This document shows positions 34,186 to 42,799 of a DNA stretch of 64,000 nt, in pieces. This DNA comes from Lachnospiraceae bacterium. GTDB taxonomy: Bacteria > Bacillota > Clostridia > Lachnospirales > Lachnospiraceae. Under the pieces are notes generated by a model. That model ran no database searches and had not been told where the DNA came from. It saw nothing but the letters and a program-made list of their open reading frames with translations. The position numbers and the translations under genes were made by a program. Positions within the stretch are counted from its first letter, which is position 1; each line of letters begins with the position of its first letter. Where the stretch lies: assembly GCA_028689655.1 (NCBI GenBank), contig JAQVCT010000001.1, forward strand, positions 124,001 to 188,000, written 5' to 3'.

Positions 34186-36297
34186 TTATACTTCGAAGAT
34201 CAGATCTGCGTAAGTAGGCATCGGCCAAGCTTCCTTATCTACCAGCATTTCAAGGGCATCCACTGGTGCTCTCAGAGCGTCCATGGCAGGTTTTACGGCA
34301 TCTTTATAGAAGAATGCCCGTGCTTTTCCATCCTCCATGGCACTTGCCTGTTTTTCCGTATTTTTCAATATGGTAAGTGCTGCTTTTGCCTCTTTTAAGA
34401 GTCCGGAAAGCTCTGTCAATACTTCTGCCTGAACAGATGCATCTGCTCCGGCCTCCTTCACAGCGATGACTGTGCCGGCAAGTTCGTTAGAGTATTTCAT
34501 AACCGCCGGGATAATCTGTTTGGAAGCCATATCCATCATAGTAAGTGCCTCGATATTGATGGTCTTCGCATATGTCTCATATAATACTTCTTCACGCGAC
34601 TCTAACTCCGGTTTTGTGAAGATATGGAATTTCTCAAATAAAGCAACTGCCTTGGGTGTTGTCAGAGTCTCAACAGCTTCCACCATAGATTTGATGTTTG
34701 GAAGTCCACGTCTCTTCGCTTCCTCCACCCATTCATCTGAATATCCGTTTCCATTGAAGATAATTCTCTGGTGTTTTGTCATGTACTCTTTGATGAGATC
34801 GTGTACTGCCATATCGAAATCATCTGTTTTTTCCAGGATATCTGCTGCCTCACAGAACGCTTCTGCTACGATGGCATTCAATGTGGTGTTAGGGCTTGCG
34901 ATGGAGTCCTCCGAACCAACCATACGAAATTCAAATTTGTTTCCTGTGAACGCGAATGGTGATGTTCTGTTCCTGTCTGTAGCATCCTTCCGGAAGTTAG
35001 GCAGTGTGGATACACCTGTATCCAGGATTTCACCCTTCTTGGAAGAGCTTGCAATACCTGTCTCCACCAACTGTTTTACCACGTCCTCCAACTGTTCTCC
35101 CAGAAACATGGAGATGATAGCCGGCGGTGCTTCATTGGCTCCAAGTCTGTGATCGTTACCTACGTTGGATGCACTCTGGCGAAGAAGGTCTGCGTGAGTA
35201 TCTACGGCTTTCATAATACATGCCAGCACTAATAAGAACTGCACATTCTCGTTGGGAGATTTACCTGGCTCCAGTAAGTTCACGCCATTATCTGTGGTGA
35301 TGGACCAGTTGTCATGCTTACCTGATCCGTTCACACCTGCAAATGGTTTCTCATGAAGCAGGCATCTCAGTCCATGCTGTCCAGCCACTCTCTTCATGGT
35401 CTCCATCACTAACTGGTTGTGATCAACAGCGATGTTGGCTGACTCATAGATCGGAGCTAACTCGTGCTGAGCAGGCGCTACTTCATTGTGCTGTGTCTTG
35501 GCTGGAACACCAAGTTTCCACATCTCTTTATTCAAATCTTTCATGTAAGCTCCGATGCGCTCTCTGATAACACCGAAGTAATGATCCTCTAATTCCTGTC
35601 CTTTTGGAGCCGGTGCACCAAATAAGGTACGACCTGAGAAAATAATGTCCTCTCTCTCCAATGCTTTTTTCGCATCCACTAAGAAATATTCCTGCTCCGG
35701 TCCCACAGATGCTGTTACTTTCGTAGCTCCTGTGTTACCAAACAAACGAACGATACGAAGTGCCTGCACGCTGATTGCTTCCATAGAACGAAGGAGTGGG
35801 GTCTTCTTATCCAGCGCTTCACCTTTATAGGAACAGAATGCTGTAGGAATGCAAAGAATAGGACCTGTGCCTGCTTCCTTGATAAATGCTGGTGATGTGA
35901 TATCCCATGCTGTATATCCTCTTGCTTCAAATGTAGCGCGAAGTCCGCCCGATGGGAATGAGGATGCATCCGGTTCACCTTTGATCAATTCTTTTCCAGA
36001 GAACTCCATGAGCATTGTGCCATCTTCGTTGGGAGATGTCACGAAAGCGTCATGCTTCTCGGCAGTGATGCCTGTCAGCGGCTGGAACCAGTGTGTGTAA
36101 TGTGTAACACCTTTCTCAACAGCCCAGTCCTTCATTGCTTTTGCTACCACATCTGCTGCTGCAAGGGAGAGTTCTCCACCACAGTCCATTACTTTTTTCA
36201 CTTCTGCAAATACTTTTTTCGGCAAACGTTCTCTCATTTTCTTTAAGGTAAATACGTTTTCGCCAAAGACTTCTTCTACGTTTAGCATTTCACTCAT
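34186..36297 (-). CDS. glnN: Glutamine synthetase type III
   Basis: 703 aa, the length of GSIII rather than the roughly 450 aa of GlnA. N-terminal marker: [22 protein letters not shown]. The central part has [15 protein letters not shown] and [21 protein letters not shown], ligands for metal and glutamate. [17 protein letters not shown] and [20 protein letters not shown] follow. It makes glutamine from glutamate, ammonia and ATP, the main ammonium-assimilation step. It has its own promoter (36558-36587) and a 250-base leader with hairpins, a possible short peptide and a terminator, so expression is likely set by attenuation. The ATG follows AAAGGATGATAGGAAT. Confidence 0.96.
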   Translation of the reverse strand: MSEMLNVEEVFGENVFTLKKMRERLPKKVFAEVKKVMDCGGELSLAAADVVAKAMKDWAVEKGVTHYTHWFQPLTGITAEKHDAFVTSPNEDGTMLMEFSGKELIKGEPDASSFPSGGLRATFEARGYTAWDITSPAFIKEAGTGPILCIPTAFCSYKGEALDKKTPLLRSMEAISVQALRIVRLFGNTGATKVTASVGPEQEYFLVDAKKALEREDIIFSGRTLFGAPAPKGQELEDHYFGVIRERIGAYMKDLNKEMWKLGVPAKTQHNEVAPAQHELAPIYESANIAVDHNQLVMETMKRVAGQHGLRCLLHEKPFAGVNGSGKHDNWSITTDNGVNLLEPGKSPNENVQFLLVLACIMKAVDTHADLLRQSASNVGNDHRLGANEAPPAIISMFLGEQLEDVVKQLVETGIASSSKKGEILDTGVSTLPNFRKDATDRNRTSPFAFTGNKFEFRMVGSEDSIASPNTTLNAIVAEAFCEAADILEKTDDFDMAVHDLIKEYMTKHQRIIFNGNGYSDEWVEEAKRRGLPNIKSMVEAVETLTTPKAVALFEKFHIFTKPELESREEVLYETYAKTINIEALTMMDMASKQIIPAVMKYSNELAGTVIAVKEAGADASVQAEVLTELSGLLKEAKAALTILKNTEKQASAMEDGKARAFFYKDAVKPAMDALRAPVDALEMLVDKEAWPMPTYADLIFEV

Positions 36298-36371
36298 ATT
36301 CCTATCATCCTTTCGTTTTCATAGAAATCAGATACCAGAACCCTTTTCATAACTCCTCTTATTAATGAAAT

Positions 36372-36407
36372 AAAAAAGCGTTCCAAAAAATAATCTTTTT
36401 GGAACGC
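36372..36407 (-). terminator. Leader terminator (attenuator) upstream of glnN
   Basis: A perfect 12 bp stem GCGTTCCAAAAA/TTTTTGGAACGC (36378-36389 with 36396-36407), followed by six T on the minus strand. It lies between the glnN promoter and its start codon, 75 bases before the ATG, so it must act inside the glnN transcript. An alternative hairpin GAACG-ATGG-CGTTC (36402-36415) uses the same first arm and would exclude the terminator. Confidence 0.85.
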
Positions 36408-36433
36408 CATCGTTCATGATATCTCATTATTTT

Positions 36434-36449
36434 TGAAAGTTGCCTTTCA
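36434..36449 (-). other. Leader hairpin with GCAA tetraloop upstream of glnN
   Basis: TGAAAG-GCAA-CTTTCA on the minus strand gives a 6 bp stem with a GNRA-type loop. It is 18 bases before the alternative antiterminator hairpin. Together they form a two-hairpin-plus-terminator arrangement. Confidence 0.5.
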
Positions 36450-36469
36450 TTTCTTATAAGATACCTTAA

Positions 36470-36523
36470 TCAGTATAAAAATGCAAGTACTAATTCAAAA
36501 AAATTATTATGTTCTTTCATCAT
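36470..36523 (-). CDS. Putative 17-codon leader peptide upstream of glnN
   Basis: Reads MMKEHNNFFELVLAFLY then TGA. GAGGTG (36537-36532) is eight bases before the first ATG, an ideal ribosome site. That site lies in the second arm of an 11 bp hairpin (36527-36552), so translation could be controlled by folding. The peptide has no run of glutamine codons. Its stop is about 60 bases before the leader terminator. It could be a true leader peptide or chance. Confidence 0.45.
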   Translation of the reverse strand: MMKEHNNFFELVLAFLY

Positions 36524-36526
36524 AAG

Positions 36527-36552
36527 TAATACACCTCTTACGAGATGTATTA
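36527..36552 (-). other. 5'-end hairpin of the glnN transcript, sequesters leader ribosome site
   Basis: On the minus strand an 11 bp stem (36552-36542 with 36537-36527) closes a GTAA tetraloop. Expected transcription start from the promoter is near 36551, so this hairpin would be at the extreme 5' end of the RNA. Confidence 0.65.
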
Positions 36553-36557
36553 CGAGT

Positions 36558-36587
36558 ATTGTACAATGCATTTTAGTTCTACGTCAA
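36558..36587 (-). promoter_or_regulatory. glnN promoter
   Basis: Minus strand TTGACG (36587-36582), 18 base spacer, TACAAT (36563-36558). A close match to housekeeping promoters. It lies between the GH13 stop and the glnN leader. The 341-base gap 36298-36638 is thus fully occupied by promoter, leader hairpins, leader peptide and attenuator. Confidence 0.75.
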
Positions 36588-36638
36588 TGAATTATTCAAT
36601 TTATTCTTTTTCTATCTTAGGAATTGTCAGTTCCGCCA

Positions 36639-38333
36639 TCAGTATTCCGTATTCCCGACAATGTACACCACCGCCTCATAAGGACGAAGCACTTCATCCA
36701 TACGATGTACATAATTGCTGATAAGGATCTCGGAATCTTCCCCCATCAGTTCCAGAGCACTGCCTGGTGTTACCACGTCTTCCTCAGTGAAATTACAGAT
36801 AACCAGCAATTTCTGTCCATCCAGTTCTCTGGTAAACAGGAAAAGTTTCTCATCTGCAGGCTCCAGCAGTTGATACGTTCCGTATACGATGATTGCCATC
36901 TCATGACGCAGGCGAATCAGTTCTTTGTAATAGGAAAATACAGAATCCGGATCTCTGCGCTGTGCTTCTCCATTGATTTCCGTATAGTTGGGGTTCACTT
37001 TGATCCATGGATCCCCTGTGGTAAATCCTGCATTTTTGCTATTATTCCACTGCATCGGGGTTCTGGCATTGTCACGGCTCACCTTTTTCAGATACCCCAT
37101 GGCAACATCTTCTGGCACTCCATGTAAGGACTTCAGTTCCCTGTATATATTTAATGACTCAATATCTCTATAATCTTCGATTTGGTCGAATCCTGCATTT
37201 GTCATGCCCAATTCTTCACCCTGATATACATACGGAGTTCCCTGCATCATATGAATACAGGTCCCCAGCATTTTTGCCGAAATAATTCGATATTCTTCCT
37301 TATCATTACCGTATTTTGACAGGCATCTTGGCTGATCATGATTGGAGAGATAGAGACTATTCCAGGCTTTTCCCTCCAGTTCAGTCTGCCACTTACTGAG
37401 AATGGCTTTCCATTCTGATAACGGCATTTTTTCCTGATCCCATTTTCCATATTTTCCCGGCTTTCCGGCGCCTTCACCCACATGTTCGAACTGAAATACC
37501 ATATTGAGTTCCCGGGTATCCTCGCCTGCATACAGTTTTGCCTCTGGAACTGTGACCCCTGCCGCTTCACCTACGGTAATCAAGTCATGTCTCGACAGCA
37601 CCTTTTCATTCATTTCCCGAAGATATTCATGCACCCTGGGACCATTCATATAATAGGGTGAACCATTTCCATAAAGTCCGCCCTGCATATCACCATCGGG
37701 CAATCCTGGTACTTTTGATATCATACTGATCACGTCCATACGGAAACCATCGATTCCTTTGTCGCACCACCAGTTCATCATATGGAATACATCCTCTCTC
37801 ACTTTTGGATTATCCCAATTTAAATCCGGCTGTTTCTCTGCAAAAAGATGGAGATAATACATCCTGGTCTGCTCATCATATTTCCATGCAGAGCCGCCGA
37901 AGCAGGCACCCCAATTATTGGGGGGATTTCCATTCTCTTTTCCCTCTTTCCAAATATAGTAATCCCTGTATGGATTATCTTTGCTCTTTCTGCTTTCCAC
38001 GAACCATGCGTGTTCATCTGATGTATGATTCACCACCAGATCCATCATAATCTTAATCCCCAGCTCATGAGCTCTTGTAAGCATTCTGTCAAAATCCTCA
38101 ATGGTGCCGAACTCCTCCATAATTGCCTGATAATCGCTGATATCATAGCCATTATCCGCATTGGGTGACTGATATACCGGTGACAGCCATATTACATCGA
38201 TTCCTAACTCCTGCAAATATTCCAAACGTGAGGTAATGCCATTGATATCTCCCACACCGTCTCCATTGGAATCCATAAAACTTCTGGGATATATCTGGTA
38301 TACTACCGCTTCTTTCCACCATGCCTTTTTCAT
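36639..38333 (-). CDS. malL: Alpha-glucosidase, GH13 (oligo-1,6-glucosidase type)
   Basis: 564 aa, cytoplasmic. Catalytic residues: nucleophile Asp200 in GFRMDV, acid/base Glu256 in TVGEA, and transition-state Asp333 in SNHDQPR. Motif I is DLVVNHTSDEH (98-108). The residue after the nucleophile is valine (Val201), which in this subfamily goes with alpha-1,6 specificity (isomaltase, oligo-1,6-glucosidase) rather than maltase. Trehalose-6-phosphate hydrolase is a related alternative, less likely beside an ABC importer that does not phosphorylate. The ATG at 38333 follows GGAGGAAC. It is last in the LacI-controlled operon, 196 bases after the permease, with hairpins between. Confidence 0.88.
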   Translation of the reverse strand: MKKAWWKEAVVYQIYPRSFMDSNGDGVGDINGITSRLEYLQELGIDVIWLSPVYQSPNADNGYDISDYQAIMEEFGTIEDFDRMLTRAHELGIKIMMDLVVNHTSDEHAWFVESRKSKDNPYRDYYIWKEGKENGNPPNNWGACFGGSAWKYDEQTRMYYLHLFAEKQPDLNWDNPKVREDVFHMMNWWCDKGIDGFRMDVISMISKVPGLPDGDMQGGLYGNGSPYYMNGPRVHEYLREMNEKVLSRHDLITVGEAAGVTVPEAKLYAGEDTRELNMVFQFEHVGEGAGKPGKYGKWDQEKMPLSEWKAILSKWQTELEGKAWNSLYLSNHDQPRCLSKYGNDKEEYRIISAKMLGTCIHMMQGTPYVYQGEELGMTNAGFDQIEDYRDIESLNIYRELKSLHGVPEDVAMGYLKKVSRDNARTPMQWNNSKNAGFTTGDPWIKVNPNYTEINGEAQRRDPDSVFSYYKELIRLRHEMAIIVYGTYQLLEPADEKLFLFTRELDGQKLLVICNFTEEDVVTPGSALELMGEDSEILISNYVHRMDEVLRPYEAVVYIVGNTEY

Positions 38334-38394
38334 GCTCTGTTCCTCCTCGTATCTTCTGAACATCAGCCCATCTTAAATTTGTCCTGTTAAATCC

Positions 38395-38427
38395 TTAATC
38401 CCTTTGGGATAATCCTTCCTTCGGAAG
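38395..38427 (-). other. Two consecutive stem-loops in the permease-GH13 gap
   Basis: TTAATCCC-TT-TGGGATAA type hairpin (38395-38412) and CTTCC-TTC-GGAAG (38415-38427). With the repeat hairpin at 38458-38486 they give three stem-loops in a row between the permease and GH13 genes. There is no T tract. A role in mRNA processing or in setting GH13 expression is possible. Confidence 0.5.
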
Positions 38428-38439
38428 CATTACATTCGA

Positions 38440-38489
38440 CAAATGGGCCGACGCTATGTGTCAGGTTTTCATAGAAAACTTGACACAAT
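38440..38489. repeat. Dispersed hairpin repeat, copy B
   Basis: About 50 bases related to 59903-59951. The central hairpin (38458-38486) is GTGTCAGGTTTTC-ATA-GAAAACTTGACAC, a 13 bp stem with one G-T pair. Compared with the other copy, both arms have changed together (CGAG/CTCG there, CAGG/CTTG here), keeping the pairing. Confidence 0.7.
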
Positions 38490-38529
38490 CTATTATATTG
38501 TACCTTGCGTATTTGTTCTGTCGTTGAAC

Positions 38530-39351
38530 CTACTTCACCGCACCTGCCACTACACCACTCATAATCCATTTTTGACAGAAGATATAGATTACCAGTATAG
38601 GGAGAATTACCATCACATAAGATGCAAATGCCAGATTGTAGTTGACGGAAAATTGACTTTTAAAAACATATTGTGCTAACTGAAGGGTCTGCTGCGTCTC
38701 ATCGCTCAACAGTACCAATGGCATGGTAAAGTCGTTCCATGTCCACATAAAGGACAGTATAGCTACCGTGGCCGTGGTTGGCTTGAGCACCGGGAAAATG
38801 ACTGACCAGAATATCTGCAGTGGATTGGCACCATCAATCTTCGCTGCCTCATCCAGCGCAATGGGGATGCTCTTCACCGCACCACTGTAAATAAATGTAT
38901 TCATAGGCAAGCCAAATATCACATACAAAAATGTAATTCCCATCACATTATCCAAATGGAAAATATTTGCCTGTACTACCAATGGCAGCATGATGACACA
39001 GAATGGAATGAACATCGCACTGATAAAATAGTAATACATGATGCCAAAAAATTTGCTTTTTTTACGATTTCTGGTAATGGCATATGCCACAAATGAATTG
39101 GTAATAATGGTAAATCCCAAATTGACCACGGTAATAAAAGCGGTATTAAAGAACTTTCTGGGAAATTTTGTCATACGCCACGCATCTGCAAAATTCTCCA
39201 ATCGCAGAAGTTTTGGAAAGGACAGCACCTGGTTCATGTCAGAAGGGTCCTTGATAGCGATGAGTATTGTCATATACAGAGGCAGCAGAATAAAAAGCGC
39301 GGCTCCCACCAGTAAAAGTGCTGTAATAATATCGTTATATCTTTTTTTCAT
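38530..39351 (-). CDS. Sugar ABC transporter permease, MalG type
   Basis: 273 aa, about six membrane segments beginning IITALLLVGAALFILLPLYMTIL. The EAA loop is DEAAKIDGANPLQIFWSVIFPVLKPT near 173-198. The C-terminus is MSGVVAGAVK. Its start overlaps the end of the MalF-type gene by four bases, so translation is coupled. It is the second channel subunit of the alpha-glucoside importer. As in the other two systems of the window, no ATPase gene accompanies it. Confidence 0.9.
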   Translation of the reverse strand: MKKRYNDIITALLLVGAALFILLPLYMTILIAIKDPSDMNQVLSFPKLLRLENFADAWRMTKFPRKFFNTAFITVVNLGFTIITNSFVAYAITRNRKKSKFFGIMYYYFISAMFIPFCVIMLPLVVQANIFHLDNVMGITFLYVIFGLPMNTFIYSGAVKSIPIALDEAAKIDGANPLQIFWSVIFPVLKPTTATVAILSFMWTWNDFTMPLVLLSDETQQTLQLAQYVFKSQFSVNYNLAFASYVMVILPILVIYIFCQKWIMSGVVAGAVK

Positions 39352-40223
39352 CCTATTTTTTCCTCCCTTTTCTCTAATACTCTAAGTTGGAAAACGGATA
39401 CTGCCACCACCACAATAAACAATACTACTGCATTGGCCATCTGATAAGAGAACTGTCCACCTCCAAAGCCCTTTTTATAGATAAGCACTGCGATGGAAGT
39501 GGTACTGATGCCCGGTCCTCCATCTGTCATTGCCATAATCTGATCGTAGACCATGAGGTACCCCTTCGCTGCCAGCACCATATTAATCGTGAAAGAAGGG
39601 GCTAATAGTGGAAATGTGATGCGGGTAAATTTTCGCAGTCCCTTCGCGCCGTCAAGTGCTGCTGCCTCATACACATCCGTGTCAATTGACTGCAGTCCGG
39701 ATAGATAAATAAGTGTATTAAAAGCACAGCCGCTCCATATGGTGACAAAGATAATGCCCCATATGGCGCTTGTCGTTCCCAATAGGTTGGTACTCAATGC
39801 ATCGATTCCAAGATGCTGGCCTACCGCCGGAATGAGATTTGCAAAGATAAAGTTGAAAATAAAACCTACGATGACGCTCCCCAGCATATACGGGAGAAAA
39901 TAAACTCCCTTTACAAAATTTTTGAACCGAATATTGGAATTCAGTGCACATGCCAGTATCAAACTGATTATATTTACCAGAATCGTACAAATAATTGCAA
40001 ATTTGAAGGTAAAAAGATAGGCACTGATGGTGTCTGTATCCTTGAAAATTTGTAAATAGTTGCGCAATCCCACAAAGTTCCAGTCTCCATACCCTTTCCA
40101 ATCCGTGAAGCTGTAAAACACTCCTTTTAGAAAAGAAATGGTATGAAAAAGGAAAAATAAGACACCCATAATTCCCACACCTGCATAATATATTGGTTCA
40201 ACTCCACGCTTTTTCTTTTTCAT
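39348..40223 (-). CDS. Sugar ABC transporter permease, MalF type
   Basis: 291 aa, six membrane segments starting YYAGVGIMGVLFFLFHTISFL. The EAA loop is YEAAALDGAKGLRKFTRITFPLLAPS near 200. The ATG at 40223 (MKKKKRGVEP) follows TAGGAGCACC and is preferred to an upstream in-frame ATG. It lies 48 bases after the binding-protein gene. It forms the channel with the MalG-type subunit; the substrate is probably isomalto- or malto-oligosaccharide, judging from the GH13 enzyme. Confidence 0.9.
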   Translation of the reverse strand: MKKKKRGVEPIYYAGVGIMGVLFFLFHTISFLKGVFYSFTDWKGYGDWNFVGLRNYLQIFKDTDTISAYLFTFKFAIICTILVNIISLILACALNSNIRFKNFVKGVYFLPYMLGSVIVGFIFNFIFANLIPAVGQHLGIDALSTNLLGTTSAIWGIIFVTIWSGCAFNTLIYLSGLQSIDTDVYEAAALDGAKGLRKFTRITFPLLAPSFTINMVLAAKGYLMVYDQIMAMTDGGPGISTTSIAVLIYKKGFGGGQFSYQMANAVVLFIVVVAVSVFQLRVLEKREEKIG

Positions 40224-40271
40224 ATTGGTGCTCCTATCTGTGCTAAATTTGCATGATGTTCTGTCCAACGC

Positions 40272-41525
40272 TTATTGTACATTGGAAATATCGTATTTTT
40301 CATCGCATGATGCCAGGAACTGCTTAATATTCTCCCCACGGTCCATTCCCTCTGTATGATTCAGGCTCATCTGTGACAAAAGCGCAGCCAGATCAAATCC
40401 GTTGGGATAATAATGATCAGGGAAGTTTGCTACTTTTCCATTGGCGATGTCTTCTTTCACGCCGTCCACCTTAGCGTCTTCCTGGACTACCCCTTCTACC
40501 GCTGAGAATGCGAACTGTTCATTGATATACTGCTTTGCATGATCCGGCTCCATCATAAATGCAACAAATTCTTTTGCCAGCTCCAGATTTTTGGAATCTT
40601 TATTGACACAGAAAAGAACATCAACACCTGAAGTCACATAATTTTTGGCAGGGTCATTGGAAGCCGGAAACGCAAACATATCTACATTAAAATCGGTATT
40701 TGCATTGGTAAACTGACTGATTGCCCAGTTCCCATTAATCATCATCACTGCTTCCCCATTTGCAAATGCCTTATTTCCATCATCATATCCAGTGCCCATG
40801 AAATCTGCCTGTGCATGGTCTAACAGGGTCAAATATTTTTCTGCAATTTCCGTGTGGGTATCTGCAAAAGTAGTTTCATTGGCAAGACGTGCATCTGTAA
40901 AACCATCCGGCTGTAAATCCGGTGCCATACTGTTCCATGGGCACAGACCTGTCCATTTATCTTTCAGTGTAAACTCAAAAGGTTTTTCCCCCGCTGCTTC
41001 AATGGTATCAATGACACTCAGAAATTCGTCCCATGTCTTGGGAATCTCTAATCCCAATTCCTCAAATTTATCTACATTGTACAGTACGCCGGAAGCGTTG
41101 GTGGCATAAGGCACTCCATAAGCAACCTCTTCCTTATCTTTCTGCACATCATATACCATCTGCTGGTAAGATGCCTGAATGCTGCTCATATAGCTCTCCT
41201 GACCAAGGTCTGCCAGAACGCCTGCTGACTGTACTTCTGTATAATTCACATCACCGCCCATTGACATAATGTCCGGAACATCATTTTTAGCAAGTCTTGT
41301 TTTCAGAATCGTTCCCGCATCTGCCGGAGTATTCAGGACTACCTTCACTCCTTCGCTTTCATGCAGTGTATTAAATTCATCTACCAATTTCTGTAAGCTG
41401 TCAGCGTTCTCTGCCTTTGATGAAAACAATTCCAATTCCTTCGTTTTCTCTCCACAGCCTGTTACCAATAGACAAGTCATACCTAATACCAATGCTAAAG
41501 TTCCAAATACTCTTTTTCTTCTCAT
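40272..41525 (-). CDS. Sugar ABC transporter substrate-binding lipoprotein, MalE type
   Basis: 417 aa. Signal peptide MRRKRVFGTLALVLGMTCLL with lipobox VTGC (Cys24). The mature part is an extracellular solute-binding family 1 domain (LQKLVDEFNTLHESEGVKVVLNT, NKAFANGEAVMMINGNWAISQF, NLELAKEFVAFMMEPDHAKQYI). The start at 41525 is chosen because GGGAGATAAG precedes it; the frame continues 30 codons upstream without a ribosome site. First gene of the importer operon, transcribed from a promoter flanked by two LacI-type operators (41604-41674). Confidence 0.92.
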   Translation of the reverse strand: MRRKRVFGTLALVLGMTCLLVTGCGEKTKELELFSSKAENADSLQKLVDEFNTLHESEGVKVVLNTPADAGTILKTRLAKNDVPDIMSMGGDVNYTEVQSAGVLADLGQESYMSSIQASYQQMVYDVQKDKEEVAYGVPYATNASGVLYNVDKFEELGLEIPKTWDEFLSVIDTIEAAGEKPFEFTLKDKWTGLCPWNSMAPDLQPDGFTDARLANETTFADTHTEIAEKYLTLLDHAQADFMGTGYDDGNKAFANGEAVMMINGNWAISQFTNANTDFNVDMFAFPASNDPAKNYVTSGVDVLFCVNKDSKNLELAKEFVAFMMEPDHAKQYINEQFAFSAVEGVVQEDAKVDGVKEDIANGKVANFPDHYYPNGFDLAALLSQMSLNHTEGMDRGENIKQFLASCDEKYDISNVQ

Positions 41526-41603
41526 TCTTATCTCCCATCCGCGGTTAGATCCGCATGTACTCCTTTTGATGCCTTCCATTTCAGGCATTGTTGCATATCC
41601 GTT

Positions 41604-41619
41604 AGTTATGCGCATAACT
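41604..41619. promoter_or_regulatory. LacI-family operator O1 (promoter-proximal)
   Basis: AGTTATGCGCATAACT is a perfect 16-base palindrome with the CG-centred form typical of LacI-family sites. It lies just downstream of the -10 element of the malE-type promoter, where a repressor would block initiation. Confidence 0.85.
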
Positions 41620-41628
41620 TATAAATTA

Positions 41629-41657
41629 AAAATAACACAGGCTCTCGCCTGTGTCAA
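41629..41657 (-). promoter_or_regulatory. Promoter of the alpha-glucoside operon
   Basis: Minus strand TTGACA (41657-41652, perfect), 17 base spacer, TATTTT (41634-41629). Operators lie on both sides. The expected start is about 100 bases before the lipoprotein ATG. Confidence 0.78.
41635..41654. promoter_or_regulatory. Perfect dyad within the promoter spacer
   Basis: ACACAGGC-TCTC-GCCTGTGT, an 8 bp perfect inverted repeat with 4 base centre. It occupies the whole -35/-10 spacer. It differs from the LacI-type operator, so it may be the site of a second regulator. Confidence 0.6.
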
Positions 41658-41658
41658 A

Positions 41659-41674
41659 GGTTATGCGCATAACC
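41659..41674. promoter_or_regulatory. LacI-family operator O2 (upstream of -35)
   Basis: GGTTATGCGCATAACC, a perfect 16-base palindrome with the same 14-base core as O1. Centre-to-centre distance is 55 bases, close to five helical turns, so one repressor tetramer or two dimers could bridge across the promoter. Confidence 0.85.
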
Positions 41675-41740
41675 AGCAATATGAACCATTTATCATTCTG
41701 TTTTTTGTATATTTTTACTGTTTTCAAGAATTGCACTCTT

Positions 41741-42751
41741 TTATTCATTCACTTTCTGCACAGATTCCCGTTCTATCAGGTCCACCTGCAGAAGATAATC
41801 GGTGTTCGTATCTTTTTTCAAGAGATGAAGTAAGGCGTCCACCGCCATGCATGCCTTTTTTTCAATATTCTGGTGCATGGTAGTCAATCTCGGTTTTGCC
41901 AGCTTGGCATAGACCAGATCATCAAATCCGGTTACGGAGATATCCTCCGGTATGCGGATTCCCTTGTCTCGGAGAAATGAGCACCCCTCCAGTGCATAGT
42001 AATCAGAGGCATAGAATAATACTGTATATTCCCGCAGCCGTTGAAAGAGTTCTTCATAAACTTCCTGCCTGTGCTGATATTCCACAGGTATCAGTATATG
42101 CTGTTCCTCGGTGAGCACTACTCCTGCTTCGCGAAAAGCTTTCTGAAATCCCATCCAGCGGTAATGGTCTACGCCCTGGTCATTATCCGCAATCATAGCG
42201 GCCCGTCGATGCCCCATGCCCCGCAGATAACACCCCATCTTATATCCACCGCCAAAATCATCTGTCATAATATTAATAAAATTGTTTTTACGGTTCATAT
42301 AAGTATCGATGGATACTATGGGGCACTGGCACCTCTCATGTAATTCCATTAAAAAAGCAGTGTCAAGATTGCACACCACCAATCCCTCCAGCTTCCAGGT
42401 CAACACCTGCCTGTGGATTTCTTCCACCTCTGGTACTGTAATCATCAGCATATAGTGCCCGCTCTTCTTAATTTGTTCCTCCAAATAACCCACCAGAGTA
42501 CTGTAATACGGATCTGCCAGTGCAGGTTTCCTGTCGTCATCCTTATTCAGCAGAACTACCCCCATAATGCCGGAATAATTCTGTGCTAACATCAGCGCGC
42601 TCATATTGGGCACGTATCCCATATCCAGTACCGCTTGCTGTATGCGCGCTCTGGTCTCCGGGGACACCCGCTGTTCTTTATCATGTATTACATTAGAAAC
42701 CGTAGTGGTACTGACCCCCACCGCCTCCGCAATATCCTTGATCCGTACCAT
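41741..42751 (-). CDS. LacI-family transcriptional regulator
   Basis: 336 aa. The N-terminal helix-turn-helix is VRIKDIAEAVGVSTTTVSNVIHD, followed by the hinge helix MSALMLAQ. The periplasmic-binding-like effector domain follows (SGIMGVVLLNKDDD to the C-terminus, with DISVTGFDDLVYAKLAKPRLTTM). The start at 42751 (MVRIKD) follows GAGGAAAATGC. It lies directly upstream of the malE-type gene, between whose operators it most likely binds; the CG-centred palindromes suit this family. It starts 48 bases after the HEPN gene with no visible terminator, so some read-through from the HEPN/MNT pair is possible. Confidence 0.93.
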   Translation of the reverse strand: MVRIKDIAEAVGVSTTTVSNVIHDKEQRVSPETRARIQQAVLDMGYVPNMSALMLAQNYSGIMGVVLLNKDDDRKPALADPYYSTLVGYLEEQIKKSGHYMLMITVPEVEEIHRQVLTWKLEGLVVCNLDTAFLMELHERCQCPIVSIDTYMNRKNNFINIMTDDFGGGYKMGCYLRGMGHRRAAMIADNDQGVDHYRWMGFQKAFREAGVVLTEEQHILIPVEYQHRQEVYEELFQRLREYTVLFYASDYYALEGCSFLRDKGIRIPEDISVTGFDDLVYAKLAKPRLTTMHQNIEKKACMAVDALLHLLKKDTNTDYLLQVDLIERESVQKVNE

Positions 42752-42799
42752 GCATTTTCCTCGCTTGCAATCATTCAATTCATTCTTTTTTATTTTATT

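Noticed and set aside
36402-36449. ANTAR-type paired hexaloop hairpins
   Set aside because: The two hairpins are placed right, but their loops (GCAA, ATGG) do not show the expected A1/G4 hexaloop. Kept only as one hypothesis in the glnN finding.
36372-36587. T-box or classical glutamine riboswitch upstream of glnN
   Set aside because: No T-box consensus (AGGGTGGNACCGCG-like) is visible, and the leader is too short for it. Only the attenuator layout can be supported.
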